A stretch of DNA of 64,000 nucleotides from Silene latifolia (taxonomy: Eukaryota; Streptophyta; Magnoliopsida; Caryophyllales; Caryophyllaceae): positions 18,413,541 to 18,477,540 of the forward strand of contig NC_133537.1 in NCBI RefSeq assembly GCF_048544455.1, read 5' to 3'. Below, piece after piece: positions 40,999 through 53,660 of the stretch (its first letter is position 1; each line of letters opens with the position of its first letter). A program made the position numbers and the translations under genes. The notes beneath the pieces were generated by a model. It saw only the letters and a list, made by a program, of their open reading frames with translations, had not been told where the DNA came from and did no database searches.

Positions 40999-41258
40999 TT
41001 AATTTTAGTTAATATTTCGTATTTTGTAAGGATTATTATAAGTATGGTTTGTATTATATTTTATAAATCTATGAAGATCCTTTTTCATTACCAAAATAAT
41101 CCACATGCATGTCTCTTCAGTTGCAATATGATTTAATTTCGAGTTAACATTCAAATTTATACTAAAAAAAAAAAGTAGAGGATTAAACCACAAAATGTAA
41201 CAACGAAAATGGATTATTATTAAGATAAACTTAAAAAAAGAAAAGTACAATATTAAGC
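40999..41258. other. Convergent intergenic spacer
   Basis: AT-rich. It separates the plus-strand gene at 40729 from the minus-strand gene at 41259 and should hold both polyadenylation regions. No other signal is seen. Confidence 0.5.
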
Positions 41259-41510
41259 CTAATCCTTATTAACTAAGGATTGTAAAGTCTTAATATTATC
41301 TTCAAATTCTTCCCTAAGTTTGTAACATTTTTCACAAGTACCCAACACGGATTTGATGTAACCATCCGTTTCCTTCTCCATTTCCTTTATGCCTTTTGCA
41401 TAACAATCGTTGCGAATTTCAATCGCCCCGACCACCATCTTCATTACTTTCAACTCCTGTTCATGGAGAAAGAAAACTTGTTCTTCCAAAAAACTCAAAG
41501 ATCGAATCAT
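41259..41510 (-). CDS. Small helical/coiled-coil protein 3 (83 aa)
   Basis: The in-frame ATG at 41510 gives MIRSLSFLEEQVFFLHEQEL and ends KTLQSLVNKD. Helical, with two Cys in TCEKCYKLREEF. A minus-strand TATAAATA lies at 41641-41648. An earlier ATG at 41542 with a good leader context opens a different frame that stops after 11 codons. So either that is an upstream ORF or a frameshift removed the original N-terminus, which would explain why this paralogue is shorter than the 89-92 aa of the others. The central pattern (RN....AKGIKEMEKE...YIKSVL) parallels RNRWHESGVKDFDKSLEALIQ in the 41933 gene. Confidence 0.5.
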   Translation of the reverse strand: MIRSLSFLEEQVFFLHEQELKVMKMVVGAIEIRNDCYAKGIKEMEKETDGYIKSVLGTCEKCYKLREEFEDNIKTLQSLVNKD

Positions 41511-41681
41511 AATATCGTTAGGCCTCCAATTAAGCCTGCCATTTAAAATTTCTGAGTTTTTAGAGAGAAGATAAAGAGAGATAAAGTAAATGAGAAAGAA
41601 AAGGTTAGGTAGAAATGGGATTCTTCTTTTAACTCCCCCGTATTTATAATAAGGATGGTGACCTTTAGTGAACCATAACAT

Positions 41682-41932
41682 GAATAAATTAAATTAAATT
41701 AAATTAAATAAATTTGGTGGTTCATGAATAAATTCAATTAAACTATTAAATTAAAGAAGACGCCTCGAAATACTAAAAGACAAAATTTTATAAGATTACA
41801 ATATTAAGGAAAATAACAATATTAAGAAAAATTAAAGATTAGAATATTAAGGAAAATAAAGATTACAATATTAAGGAAAACTAAAACTAAATTAAAGGTT
41901 ACAATATTAACGAAAAAAAATAAAACTAATTT
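41682..41932. other. AT-rich spacer with short repeats
   Basis: Repeated AATTAAATT words (41689-41708) and three ACAATATTAAGGAAAA units (41797-41880). No gene. Confidence 0.5.
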
Positions 41933-42211
41933 CTAAGATAAAAAAGGCAAAATAGCCTCTAAGGCCCCGATCTCCCTCTCCAAGTCCTTCCTGAAATCGT
42001 ATGTCCTTTGATAGTCACTTAGGAAGGATTGTATGAGGGCCTCGAGTGATTTGTCGAAATCTTTGACACCACTTTCATGCCAACGGTTGCGGCGTTCCAT
42101 AAGGGATTTCATCCTCGAAACATGCTCCAACTCCGTCACACGGAGCTCATCCACCAAAGCTTGTTTACCTCTGATTGATCTCTTAACAACATCAACGGCA
42201 GCGTTTTCCAT
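41933..42211 (-). CDS. Small helical/coiled-coil protein 4 (92 aa)
   Basis: ATG at 42211 (MENAAVDVVKRSIRGKQALV). Helical throughout, with charged heptads: ELEHVSRMKSLMERRNRWH, then FDKSLEALIQSFLSDYQR, then FRKDLEREIGALEAILPFLS. A minus-strand TATA-like TTTATAAG lies at about 42417-42424, upstream of a leader with a long (CT)n tract (42270-42300 on the plus strand reads (GA)n). It is the best preserved of the four and gives the clearest alignment with the genes at 40729 and 41259. Function unknown. Confidence 0.6.
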   Translation of the reverse strand: MENAAVDVVKRSIRGKQALVDELRVTELEHVSRMKSLMERRNRWHESGVKDFDKSLEALIQSFLSDYQRTYDFRKDLEREIGALEAILPFLS

Positions 42212-42265
42212 CTTGACGTATACAAAAATAAGGATTAAATTAAAATTAAGAATATTAAAGGTATT

Positions 42266-42306
<41 letters not shown>

Positions 42307-42584
42307 AAAAAAAAAAAAGTTGAATAAATAGAGAAGAGATGAAAACAAGTATTATTGAGAGAAGTTAGAGAGAGACTGTGATTATATTTTAGTTGATATG
42401 ATAACAAAAAAAAATGCTTATAAAGGTTGTAATATTTACTAATACGTGGCTTTATTTGTGATTGGTCACTTATAGGATGAACGGCCACGATTTAATGTGG
42501 AATATCATCTAATATTTTATTGACAACTGAACGGCCACGATTAACTATTAAGTACCATCACTTTTTATGTTGTTTTAACCCTAA

Positions 42585-45500
42585 CTAGTTTTGGAGCCCG
42601 TGAAAATCACGGGATTGTTAATAATTGACAGTGTTTAAATGTTCAATTTGTGAATAACTTATATGGAGTAGTTCCCTCTCTCAATCATTTGTTTAATTTT
42701 AATTAAAAAACCACTCACAAATTATTAAAAAAAAAGGTAAATAAATGAGCATGACTGGGGGAGCAGTATTTTAAAAAAAAAGTTTAATACACTCCAAATT
42801 TTTGATTTTGGATGATACTCAAACCAAAATGTGAATAGTTTGGTTGTTTTGAATCGAGCACACAATCTGTCAAATTGAATTTTTGGGTACTTCTGGTCTT
42901 ATGGACAATCTTGATGCTTTAGAAGTATTGGAACATGTATTTGTGCTCCACTGTCGTCCCCTGTTTTCAAAGGATTTAAAAATATGAGTACAAGTTGAAG
43001 TTGCTACCAATAAAACAAAACATTAAAAGAAGTCACCCTTCCATATACAGTTAATAGATCCTACAACCAGTTGTACCCAGTTGTATGCTCTAGAACCTGA
43101 GCTATATAATAAAGTTTTCGAGTTTTGTTTTAAAGAAGTCGAGCTATACCATAAAATTTCTGAACTGACTCACTTAAACTTAAAAAAAATTAACTTTAAG
43201 AAAGCTCAAAAAAATTACACATAAGCTCGATAAGATATAACTTGGTTGTATAATTTTATTGTACCACTGCAGGTATAATGTTATTTGTGCTTCCATATAT
43301 GAACAAATTGCATTGAAATTTATTTTCTACTCCATAAGTAGTTAAAAACTCCGAACTTCGAAATATATAGCGTGATTACTTTTTATTCATTATCCTTTAT
43401 TTTTCTACAAAAATATAACCTTATTATTACTTCACTTATAGTAAGTACACATATAGATATAGAATTTAAATAAATACTCCTGTCAAAATCCTAAAACTCG
43501 TACAATATGGATAATTATGCTATAGTCTCGTAAAAATATTTCTTATTGGGTATGCAAAATAATTACGCGAAGTTCAAAGCACATCCATGTTAGGATCGCA
43601 TTAACATATACATACCTCCTACAATAACATCATTAATTAAATTATCAAGTTAACTAATTGAATTCACACCTCCAATTAAGACTATTAAATTTAAATACAA
43701 GAACAAAAAGAAAAGGAAAAAGGAGACACAAAATTCAATTAAAATACTCTAAATTACAGAGAGAACAAAAAAATCTGACTTTTGTAAGGACGGGTAATGT
43801 TGGTTTGGACAACCTGGTATCAAATAAGACAATATGAATTGGTATTTTGACGAGATTTTATAGAAAGAAAATCAATGGCTCTCAATTTTCTCGTTTGAGT
43901 TGCTAATCATTCTTAAATTGCCTGTTTAATTAATGGTTCTTCAATTGCCTCTTTAATTAGTAATTCTTCAATTGTCTCTTTATTATTTGACCATTGCTTT
44001 GACCGGCTTAAAGATTATAGAATATGAATGGTTTTCTTCACCAACAAACATTATTGCAACTTGCCTCTTTATTGCTTGAATGGATGTATTGTTTTTATTG
44101 TCGTTTTGGTGCATTTTAAAGTACTTGACCCTATGTTTATCTTGCAAAGAAACGGTCGTGAACTTTTATGTAAACAACTTTAACAACTATTCCGAATAAT
44201 TCTAAGAAAAGGTTACATATATTAAAAATATCACATTTTGTGTTATAATAATATACTCCGTAGTATATATAAGATTAGATTTGAGACAAAAAGTAAGAGA
44301 GTAAAGTAAGGATCAAAACTTTATAGGTGAACTCTAATAATTAGTAGTAGTAGTAGTATAAGATGAGCAAAACTAATTACACATTTCTTGGAATCACGCA
44401 ATAAATAGAGATTTATGCATATATGATTCTAAACATAGCTTCTTCATATTCGACCATTCATCAAAAATTATAATCAAAACAATAATATTATACTTCATAC
44501 GAAATATTAGCCTTTCCTAATTCATGATAAAATAAAATATAAACAAATCATTCAAAAAAAATATTTATCCAAAAAATATTGTGACTTACAGAATAGTATA
44601 TTTGATGGAAAACAAAAAAAATGATTTAAAGGCTTGAAAGCATTGGAATTGGAACAATGAATTAGAGAATAAGAATCGGTTTATAACTAATTACTATTTA
44701 TGCATATTATAACACTATGATAAGATCAAATTGACATATGTGCATCGTACTAAAACAATTTGGCTAAGCAATTTGATTTGTAACCTGTTTGACAAAATAA
44801 AAATAGAATATAAGTGTTACAAAGGAGACTAAAGTGTAGGAAAGAGTGAAGAACAATAATGTAACAAATGTCAACAACTTATTAAAGATTTTTGCTACCA
44901 TTCATATTTCAAATACACCATTGTAGAAAAAATAAAAACCAACAAAAATGAAAGAGTCATCCAAACCAAGAAAAAAATGTGTAAAGAAGATCCATAGCCA
45001 TTATTTCGAACCTCGTGCATTCTTATTGATACGTGAGTATGTCATCCTCCTATAATATTAATACAAACACACACAAAAAACTAACTAATAAAATTCTAAT
45101 TAATTCAAAATATATAAAAATAAAAAGTAAAACAATTAATTTAGTTCTCTATGTATAGTTTACCTACCAGTTTCTTTAATAAAGTTGGAAATTCATTCTC
45201 CTGCAATATTAATACAAACACAAAAAATAATAACAAATTAATACAAAATATAAGAAAAAGAAAAAAAAGAAACAATTAGTTTACTTTTCTATGTATACTT
45301 TAGGTGCTATTTTTTTGAATAAAATTGAAAATTAGGGTGAATATAATAGTTATATATATGAAAAATTCTATTACAAATTCTCTTAAAATTTTATGAATGA
45401 AAGAAAAATAAAAAACATGGTACATAAATACGGAGTATATATAGTAATGATGAAAGGAAAGTTAAAAGGTTAATTCATTAAATAAAGAAAATAATGGTTA

Positions 45501-45728
45501 AATAAATAACAAAAATTATGATAGGAGATTAATGGTTTACAATTTTTTTTCTTCCTTTTTGTGTTTATACCTTATATTTTTAAAAATTTTCTACCTTATA
45601 TTTTTTAATTTTCTTAAATTGGTAATTCATATCACTTTTTGTTACCATGTCACATTAAAAGTTTCACGTCACAATTAAATTTGTCATGTCACATTTTTTA
45701 GTTTAGACTTTTAATAAGATTTTATAGA
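42585..45728 (-). mobile_element. Non-autonomous Helitron H1
   Basis: On the minus strand the 5' end is TCTATAAAATCTTATTAAAAG (45728), preceded by A. The 3' end is CTAG (42588-42585), followed by T, with the hairpin CCCGTGATTTTCACGGG eleven bases before it. This fits Helitron insertion between A and T. No Rep/helicase gene is seen. The interior is AT-rich with short gene-free stretches. Confidence 0.75.
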
Positions 45729-47488
45729 TATAAATTATTATAGGTTTTATAGCCATCATACAACCATAAATTCCAATATTTTAATTTTATTTTTAATTTA
45801 TTTTGTGGTATTATTTAATTAGATAATTGATCACCGAGAAACTCAAGAGGTGAATTAAATAGGAAAAAATGTTAATGAAAATTATGGGTGTTAACTGTTA
45901 AGTAATATAAAGAGTTTTAATCAATTTATTAATATATTATATTATAAAAATTAATTAAATAGGAAAAACTTTTAATTAAGTTGGTGGGTGTTAAGTATTA
46001 TGAAGATTTTTAATCAATTTATTACCATGTTTAATTAAAAAAATGAATCAAATAGGAAAAATGTTAATAAAAATGGTGAGTGTTAAGTAATATGAAGAGT
46101 TTTAATTAATTTATTAGCATGTTTTATTACAAAAAATTCAATTAAAATTTCAAATGTAATTATAAATTATAAATGTTATTAACATGTTTTATCAGAAAAT
46201 TTTCAATTAAAATGTCAATATTAATTATAAGTTATGAAATTTTGATGTAAATTTCTAAGGGTTACATAAATTTTTGGAAAACAATATATTTAATATACAA
46301 AAATCATTTAAGAATATAGATAATATCTTTTAATATTATAGATAAGTGAGTTAAATTAATTTATAGATAAACGAATTAAATTTATGCCATGTAATAATAA
46401 ATTAATGCCAAAGTTAAATAATTCATTTGGTTATATATATGCATACTTTACCTACCAACTTTTTAGATAAAAATGAAAAATAGGATTCTTGTAATATTTA
46501 TATAAGAAAATATTTGTAATTAATTATCTAATAAATTTCAAGAATTTATTTGAGAGAAGAAGAATGTTTTGTGAACTAAGGGGGAGATAAAAAAAATTAT
46601 GGTAAAATAAATACAAAGTATAATAATTGTGAGGAAAAACAAAAGGACAATCTATTAAATAAAAAATATAAAAGTTAAATGAATAGGTAGATTGATACAA
46701 ATTTATGAGAGGAAAATAAAGAGTTTGTATTAATTTATTTTTTTGTGTTTGTAATTAATATTTTTTATTTTGTTAGTATTTATAAGTAACACATGATATT
46801 TAGAGATTATTTCTAGTTAAATAATCAAGTAATTAATATAAGTTAAATGCTTTAAGTAGCCTTTTAATAATATTGTATAAATAAAATAATTAAAGTGGAA
46901 TGGAGAAGGTCTCATTTAAATTCACCAAGAACACAAAATTATAAATATAATTATTTTAGTTTTACTTACTAAATATATTGCTAAACAATGCAATTTTGTT
47001 TTTACAAAACGTTATCTTTTACGTGAAATGATTTCATGAACTAAACACATGATATTACTACCCTTTTAAAATTCTATTATTATTGTTTAATTTCATTTAA
47101 CTATTTACAGAATTTGTTTGTAAATTACTTAAATTAATAAATATTTTATTTTCCATATATTTTATATTTTCCTAAGAAAATATTTTATATGATCTTTAAT
47201 ACTTATTTGTCGATTAATTAGTTTTGTAAAACATCTTCTATATACAACAAAGTTATAATATATTTTTTTTTATAGTAACAACAATAGTGAATTAGTGACA
47301 ATACAGTTTTTTTCGTTTTTAACTTCATTTATTCTTCTTCGTTCTTAATTTCTTATGTATTCAATTTTTTTATTTCGAATACATATAATACTACTCCATA
47401 TGAAATATCTTGAAATTATTAACTTATAGTTAATCCATATTTTTTATTGTAGTTTTTTTAGTTAATTAAGTTTAAAGTTAATGGAATA
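45729..47488 (-). other. AT-rich Helitron debris with short tandem repeats
   Basis: A degenerate Helitron 5' end on the minus strand at about 46880 (TTTATACAATATTATTAAAAGG) has no separate 3' end, so this segment looks like the older part of a Helitron next to H1. At 45840-46140 three units of about 95 bp (AGGAAAAATGTTAAT ... GTGTTAAGTA) repeat in tandem. No gene. Confidence 0.5.
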
Positions 47489-47792
47489 CTAGGTTGAAAG
47501 CCCGTGCGTTGCAACGGGTTAATTAACTTGGTTATAATGAAAAAAATGTTCTAAAACTTTAATGTTTACATGTTAATCATTTGTTTACATATTATTAAAA
47601 TATCTCTTTCAAAGAAAATAAATGATAAATACATACACGTCTACCGTTTATTGATTATGCGAGAAAAATTAATAATAAATAATTTTTTCTATTAAAGAGA
47701 TAATAATAGAAACTCTAATAAGAGATCTCTAATAAGACAATACTTAAGAGACTCAAAAAATTTTGGTTGATATTTAAGTGCCAAAGATGACT

Positions 47793-47846
47793 CCTATTTA
47801 TAATCATAGGTTCACCCCACCTTATAGTAATTTTCCGATGTGGGAC
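47793..47846 (-). promoter_or_regulatory. U-snRNA-like promoter module (USE plus TATA)
   Basis: The minus strand reads GTCCCACATCG (47846-47836), the plant upstream sequence element RTCCCACATCG, then 33 bases, then TATAAATAGG (47802-47793). That spacing matches the RNA polymerase II class of plant U-snRNA promoters. No snRNA body was recognised downstream. Confidence 0.6.
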
Positions 47847-48050
47847 AATTCGACTATTTATACATTATATATTAACACCACCTACATTGTTTTTCAATAT
47901 GGAAAAAATAACATTGTCAGAAATACACTATGTTTTTCGCATCCAATTCGACATCCAACCCGATTAATAATGAGAAAATAATATGCTATGTTCGTACGAT
48001 TTTTCTATACTTATATATATGATATGATGTTTTTTCTAAGTATATTATTT

Positions 48051-48119
48051 GTCCCACATTGAAAAATAATGTAGGTGTTGTGAATACTACATATAAATAG
48101 TTGAATTGTCCCACCTCAG
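48051..48119 (+). promoter_or_regulatory. Tandem U-snRNA-like promoter module
   Basis: GTCCCACATTG (48051-48061), 30 bases, TATAAATAG (48092-48100), then a second USE-like GTCCCACCTCA (48109-48119). Confidence 0.5.
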
Positions 48120-48275
48120 ATGATTATCAAGGTGGAGTTTCCTAAAAATTAATTTAGGAAAGTATTATAAATAATATTTTTGGATGCAAGAAATAAAGTG
48201 TAGAATCTTTTAATTATTATAATTTAATATTTATTATATTTATTATATTATATTATATTTAAGCGATATTTCTAA

Positions 48276-50735
48276 TCTATAAATATTATTAAAAGGGTAA
48301 ACCTTAAAAGCCACGTAGACAATGCCACCTCGCATTACTAAATGCCACCTTGAATAACCAAAATTCCACGTCACCAATTATAGAAGCCACGTCATTATTT
48401 TTTATTTAAAAAGAAAAAAAAAATTGAACCATTAAATGCAAATAGTATAACAAACATTAACTTTGGCTTTTTTAATTTTTAGATAAATTAAACAACCGTT
48501 AAAAATAAATTCACACTAAATTTAAAATTTTTACGTTTATTATTAGAATATTTTAAGCAACAAATAAATATCACATAATTTAAATTTTACACCATTATAA
48601 AATAATAAATAATTTGTAAATATTAAGAGCAAATAATAACATACTTAACATTAAACATTAATATTTTAATTTTTAAAACTAGAATAGGTTAAACGAAAAA
48701 TTAAAAATTTACATCACTCTAACTTTAAACTGTTTATATGTGCAACTCCCTCTTAAATCTTATTAAAATAAACTTGCTCAATTTTGTTAAAAATGATAAA
48801 TAAGTAAATTTATAAATAAAAGGCAAGGCAAAATATCCACCTCTTTTAGTTTCGTAAGATAACTCCCTAAACAATTCTCATGTAATGTGATTTTTTTTAA
48901 AAAAATAAATAAATAAAAGAAAACTTTTACATTTCTTTCTATTTACTCTATATTTATGTCTATAATAAATATGCTAATAATGAAAATGAATACTCAAAAG
49001 TCATTAAACCTTTCTACATATTTATGTAAATATTAACTTTGATAATAATAATAAAAAAAGTCTAAAATTCATAAAATGCATCCTCATTTGGCTATATAAA
49101 TGTTTTATGGAAGGCAACATTTGTGAGCCAAAATTTTTTTTACCCCTATTGCCAAAAGAATTGTATGTATGTGTCAATAATCTTTCTTATCATTGTATCA
49201 AAATCGGTAAGTGTATTAAGGTTTTTAAATTAATAATTTACTTAGTTATTTTTAAGTTCGATTGGTTTGAAGTAATCTTCACATTTTTAACCTTAATATA
49301 TACGAGTATGTAATTTTGTTTTCATTTAGAGATTATCAAAATTTGTGGAGTTGAACTATTCAAAGGTAAATATACTTATATCTTTATAATTCAATGTCTA
49401 TTTCTTACCTTATTTAAGAGAAAACTTAAATTAATAACGATAAGGTTAATATTACATAAATGAAATACCACCTTTTATTTATTATTAATCACTCAGTGGA
49501 TTTTTTTTTGTATGGATAGTTAATTGGAGAAAGAAGACTATATGAAGAAGAGTGGTAAGAGAAAACTTAAATTAATAACGATAAGGTTAATATTACATAA
49601 ATTAAATTCCACCATTTTATTTGTTATTAATCACTCAGTGGATTTTTTTTGTATGGATAGTTAATTGGAGAAAGAAGACTATATGAAGAAGAGAAATATT
49701 ATAATTGCTTAAACAAATACTCCCCCCCATTACACTTAATACTATGTTATAAACTAACTAGAAGTTTGACAACATGAATATGAATGAGTAATTGTTTTTA
49801 GGCTCATATTTTTTTTTAATTATTTCAGAAACTTTCAACTATATGTTTTATTTGGGTATGTGTTATTTTTTTATTCATCATTTTTTTTTTTGAAAAATAG
49901 CTCTCATAGAATGAAATTGGAGTTGCGAGGATCTCAATCTTATTAACAAGTTGGACAAAAAAAATCTCTTTTGGTATTGATAATAGCTAAATGTAAATTA
50001 TTGTCTAATACTTATGCGTACATGTCATATTATTTTGTGTGTATGCCTTATATCATAAATGAGATTGCAATGAGATTTGTAGTAGGCTACAATTTAACTC
50101 ACCTTATCTTTTATGCAAAATTTAAAATTTAGGATTTTTGATAAATTGATATAAACGATATATTAAGATTATCATTTATTAAACTTCATAATTATGCTCC
50201 TATTAGAAAATATGATTTATGAGAATTAAAAGATTCAGAAGATAAAAAGTCCTAAAATTCTATATCTTCTGAACTTCTTACATTTCGAGATTTATTATTC
50301 TCAAAAAAAAAAAAAGGATCAATAATTTAATATTATAGATTAATTTACTCTTTCGTCTTCACGTACTAACTTTATTGGCCTAAATGACAAAGGGATATTC
50401 AAGCTTTCACATAGAAAATGTAGTACATAATCTATACAATCTTATTAAAAGGTAATCTTAAACATTTATCATGAATTACTGGACTTATTAAAGGTAATTA
50501 TTTATTTTAAAACCACGTGTTATTAGTATATTAACAAAATAAACAATTAAAGTACAATATATAGTTTTGAAAATAAACCAAAGTTGTTAAAGAAATAAGA
50601 CAGTAACCGACTAACTTTTATGTATTCCAAGACTATATTTTTAAAATGGATCAACTAATTGCCCAGACAAGTATAAATAAAAAGATAAAAAATTAAAACA
50701 GATAAACCCGTGAATTTCACGGGTCACACACCTAG
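48276..50735 (+). mobile_element. Non-autonomous Helitron A inside H3
   Basis: Starts TCTATAAATATTATTAAAAGG after an A and ends CTAG (50732-50735) before a T. The hairpin CCCGTGAATTTCACGGG lies at 50707-50723. Early subterminal words GCCACGT are repeated at 48310 and 48387. 2460 bp, without a helicase gene. Confidence 0.78.
49416..49696. repeat. 141-bp tandem duplication
   Basis: Two nearly identical copies starting AAGAGAAAACTTAAATTAAT at 49416 and 49557, inside Helitron A. They differ by a few bases and a shorter T run. Confidence 0.85.
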
Positions 50736-50853
50736 TTTTTATATAAAAAATTATACATTTCATTTGATTTGTGGTAACAAATGCTAACATTAGAGTATCG
50801 ATTTCATATAATTTGTTAATATAAAAAATTGTGTACTTCTTAGTATGTTATAT

Positions 50854-50967
50854 GTTCCACATTAAAACATAATCTAGTGTGATGAATATACTACATATAT
50901 AAATAATAAAATTGTCCCACATCGAAAGATTAACATAAGAGGGGGTGATCCCATGATTATAAATAGG
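50854..50967 (+). promoter_or_regulatory. Tandem U-snRNA-like promoter module
   Basis: Weak USE-like GTTCCACATTA (50854-50864), then perfect GTCCCACATCG (50914-50924), 33 bases, and TATAAATAGG (50958-50967). Confidence 0.6.
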
Positions 50968-51320
50968 AGCCATCCTGGAAAAGAGATTATATATAATGTA
51001 TAAATATATGTGTAAATGATAATAAATCTATACTCTAATGGTAACAATTTTTTTTACCACAAATCTAATTATATAATTTTCATAGTTTTTTTAAAGATAC
51101 TTTTTGGTCAAATGAAATGAAAAAGCTTTTATATAAAAATTATAAACTATCACTTGAGTATAACATAGGAAATACGTGTTATAATAATTAAAACATTCTC
51201 CACATTATTTTTAATATCATATTATGGAGATAATGATATCAACTCCTAAGAACTCTCTAAGATAATATTTGAGAGACTCAAAAGATTTTGGATTGATATC
51301 TAAGTTCAAAAGATGCCTTC

Positions 51321-51402
51321 TATTTATAATCATAATTCCACCCACCTTTTGTTAATCCTTCGATATGGGACAATCCTATTATTTATATGTTCAATGTGGG
51401 GC
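51321..51402 (-). promoter_or_regulatory. U-snRNA-like module cut by a CACTA insertion
   Basis: Minus strand: GCCCCACATTG (51402-51392), then GTCCCATATCG (51371-51361), 32 bases, and TATAAATA (51328-51321). The CACTA element at 51408 begins just upstream of the first USE-like word. Confidence 0.5.
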
Positions 51403-51407
51403 ATATA

Positions 51408-53657
51408 CACTACTACAATTTTGATCAAAGAGAACGGTCAAACACCGTTCTTAAAGCCATTTTGGACCGTCCTGTGGCCAAGCGTTCTCTTTTACTTAAG
51501 AGCACGGTTAAAAAAAAGTCAACCCGTTCTCTTTGTAACAACAATCAGAACGGTTGCGCTCCATAACCGTGCTCGTTGATGTATCACAGAGAATGGTTGC
51601 ATATGAGAACCGGTCTCTTTGATATAGTTGTCGATTTATTTGGCGCCTTTGTTTTACCTTTTCAAAGAGAACAGGTTTTACAAGTAACCGTTCTCTTTGA
51701 ACCCGACATTATTAAAAAAAATTCTATTTTTATTGTAGCCCCTACACGATTGAACCGTATAGCTCATAAGAATTAAACTTGCATTACAATTCAGAAACTC
51801 CAGCATATTTTACGCAACAAAAACCTTCAAATTTAATTTGAATTCATAAGGACATATCCTTGAAAAAATATACAAAGTCCCATCATGTTTTTAAGAGCCT
51901 ATAGGCTACAAATATAGAAAATACTTGCAAAACATAAATAAAAATCCCTGAATCTTCGCCACTTAGTCGTATCCAAGTGCAATAATTGAACACCAAGAAA
52001 CTGTATCATCGTCTTCATACACCATTACTTTTGGGCTTAAAATGGAGTGTAAATTCAGCCCAAATATTCCGCACCTCGTCAATTTGCTCAACAATATATG
52101 GCTTTGGAGCGTTAAGCATGAACTATATACATAGGACACCCAAAAATTTAGTTAATACACTATATATGACGTTCTCCTGAAGCGTTCAAACTGTAGGTGG
52201 AGGGATTATACAACAATGCATTACTTCATACAGCTAATAATCAATTTATCATGTCCTAATTTAACTTTTGCAGTCAATTGGTTTTGACCAATAATTTCTC
52301 ATGAAATAATATCTTTTGACGTCAAATGAGGATAATAAATTTAAGATGTAGTCATCTAGCTAGTATTGAAAAGAACAATCACCATCTAAAACGCAAGACA
52401 TTTTATTAGGGATAGAGCACCTGTCCCAAATCAAAGTGTGGTCCGAAGTAAGTGGACCTCTCAAAAGGATCAAATCCAGCAAACTGCCATAAACAAATAG
52501 AGAAGAATAACAATACATGTCATAGAGCTATGTTATGGAAATATTTAGAGTACATGAGGGTGTTTTGAGGATATACCCTATACATAACCTCGATTCCATA
52601 GTCTTGATGAGGTTGATCATTGTACTTCAGGGCATCAAGTTGGTGGCTGAAAGCTTCTTCTGCACTAAACTATATCATGAATTGAAGGCAACATATAGTT
52701 TAACTCTTGCACCAGAAAATTACCATTAATCTCGGACCAAAAGGCCTCTTCTTACGCGATTCAAGCCTACAAAGCAAAAGATAAACGGCTAAGATGACAA
52801 ACAAGCCTGGAAGGATATATATGAACAGGTTTTCAAAGTTCAAACAATGGCAACACAAAACCGAAGTAGGACAAAGAAAGAGAATCTTGGTGATTTTTTG
52901 TTCATGCTAACATAGCGATGAAGAATCCTAAAGTGCAGTATGCACGTGAGAGAAGAAATAAGACTGGTATCTACATCTACAGAAAAAGAAAACTGAGATC
53001 GTGGGCGTGGCTATAAATTTCAAAACTAGGAGGGAACAAGAGACTTCATATGCATGACAGAAACAAGAATGATAAAAATCAATCACGACTTGCACAAGGC
53101 TTTATTTTGTTGAAAAATTGATTCCGAATCTCTTTATTTTACCAACAATTATGTATGAGTACAATATAAAGTGAAGTGAAATAGGGTCTTACCAACAGAA
53201 CAATCGTCAACGATAAAAGGCATGCACAACCAGGTGGTGGCCGGAGTAGGAGCGACCAGCGACAACCAAGGGTAACCAGGGACGAGATGATTGTAGCATT
53301 GTTTGAACGAAATAGAAGTGTAAACGGCAGTCTCTTGTATTATTAGGGATTTAAAGCAGACGGTGATTGTGAATTTTTATGGTACTCTTTGTTTATTTAA
53401 GAGAACGGTTACACTAATTGACCGGTTTCTTTGTTTATTTAAGAGAACGGTTACGCTAATTAACCGGTCTACTTCTTTAACTAGGACGGTTGGTCAACCC
53501 TAACCGTTATCTTTGTTAATCTAAGAGCACGGTTAAAACAAGCAACCGGTCTCTAATGAAATCCTGGAGGCGCGCCAGACTAAAAATAAGAAGCAGACCG
53601 GTTCCGCTATTAACCGTTCTTTAAGGGGCGTTCTCGAAGCCTTAAATTGTAGTAGTG
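51408..53657 (-). mobile_element. CACTA transposon 2 (non-autonomous, 2250 bp)
   Basis: Inverted ends start CACTACTACAATTT on both sides; the 3-bp duplication ATA lies at 51405-51407 and 53658-53660. The subterminal regions are filled with AGAGAACGGTT/AACCGTTCTC units in both orientations (51429-51720 and 53390-53635). No TNP2 is seen. A minus-strand exon related to the ULP1 tail of CACTA 1 remains inside. Confidence 0.92.
52016..52122 (-). pseudogene. Last exon of a ULP1-type gene in CACTA 2
   Basis: After a minus-strand AG at 52123-52124 the frame reads FMLNAPKP, then IDEVRNIWAEFTLHF, and stops at 52016-52018. This matches ELDEVRDLWANYFL at the end of the ULP1 gene in CACTA 1 (22414-22470). 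The catalytic part of the protease is not seen in this element. Confidence 0.6.
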
Positions 53658-53660
53658 ATA

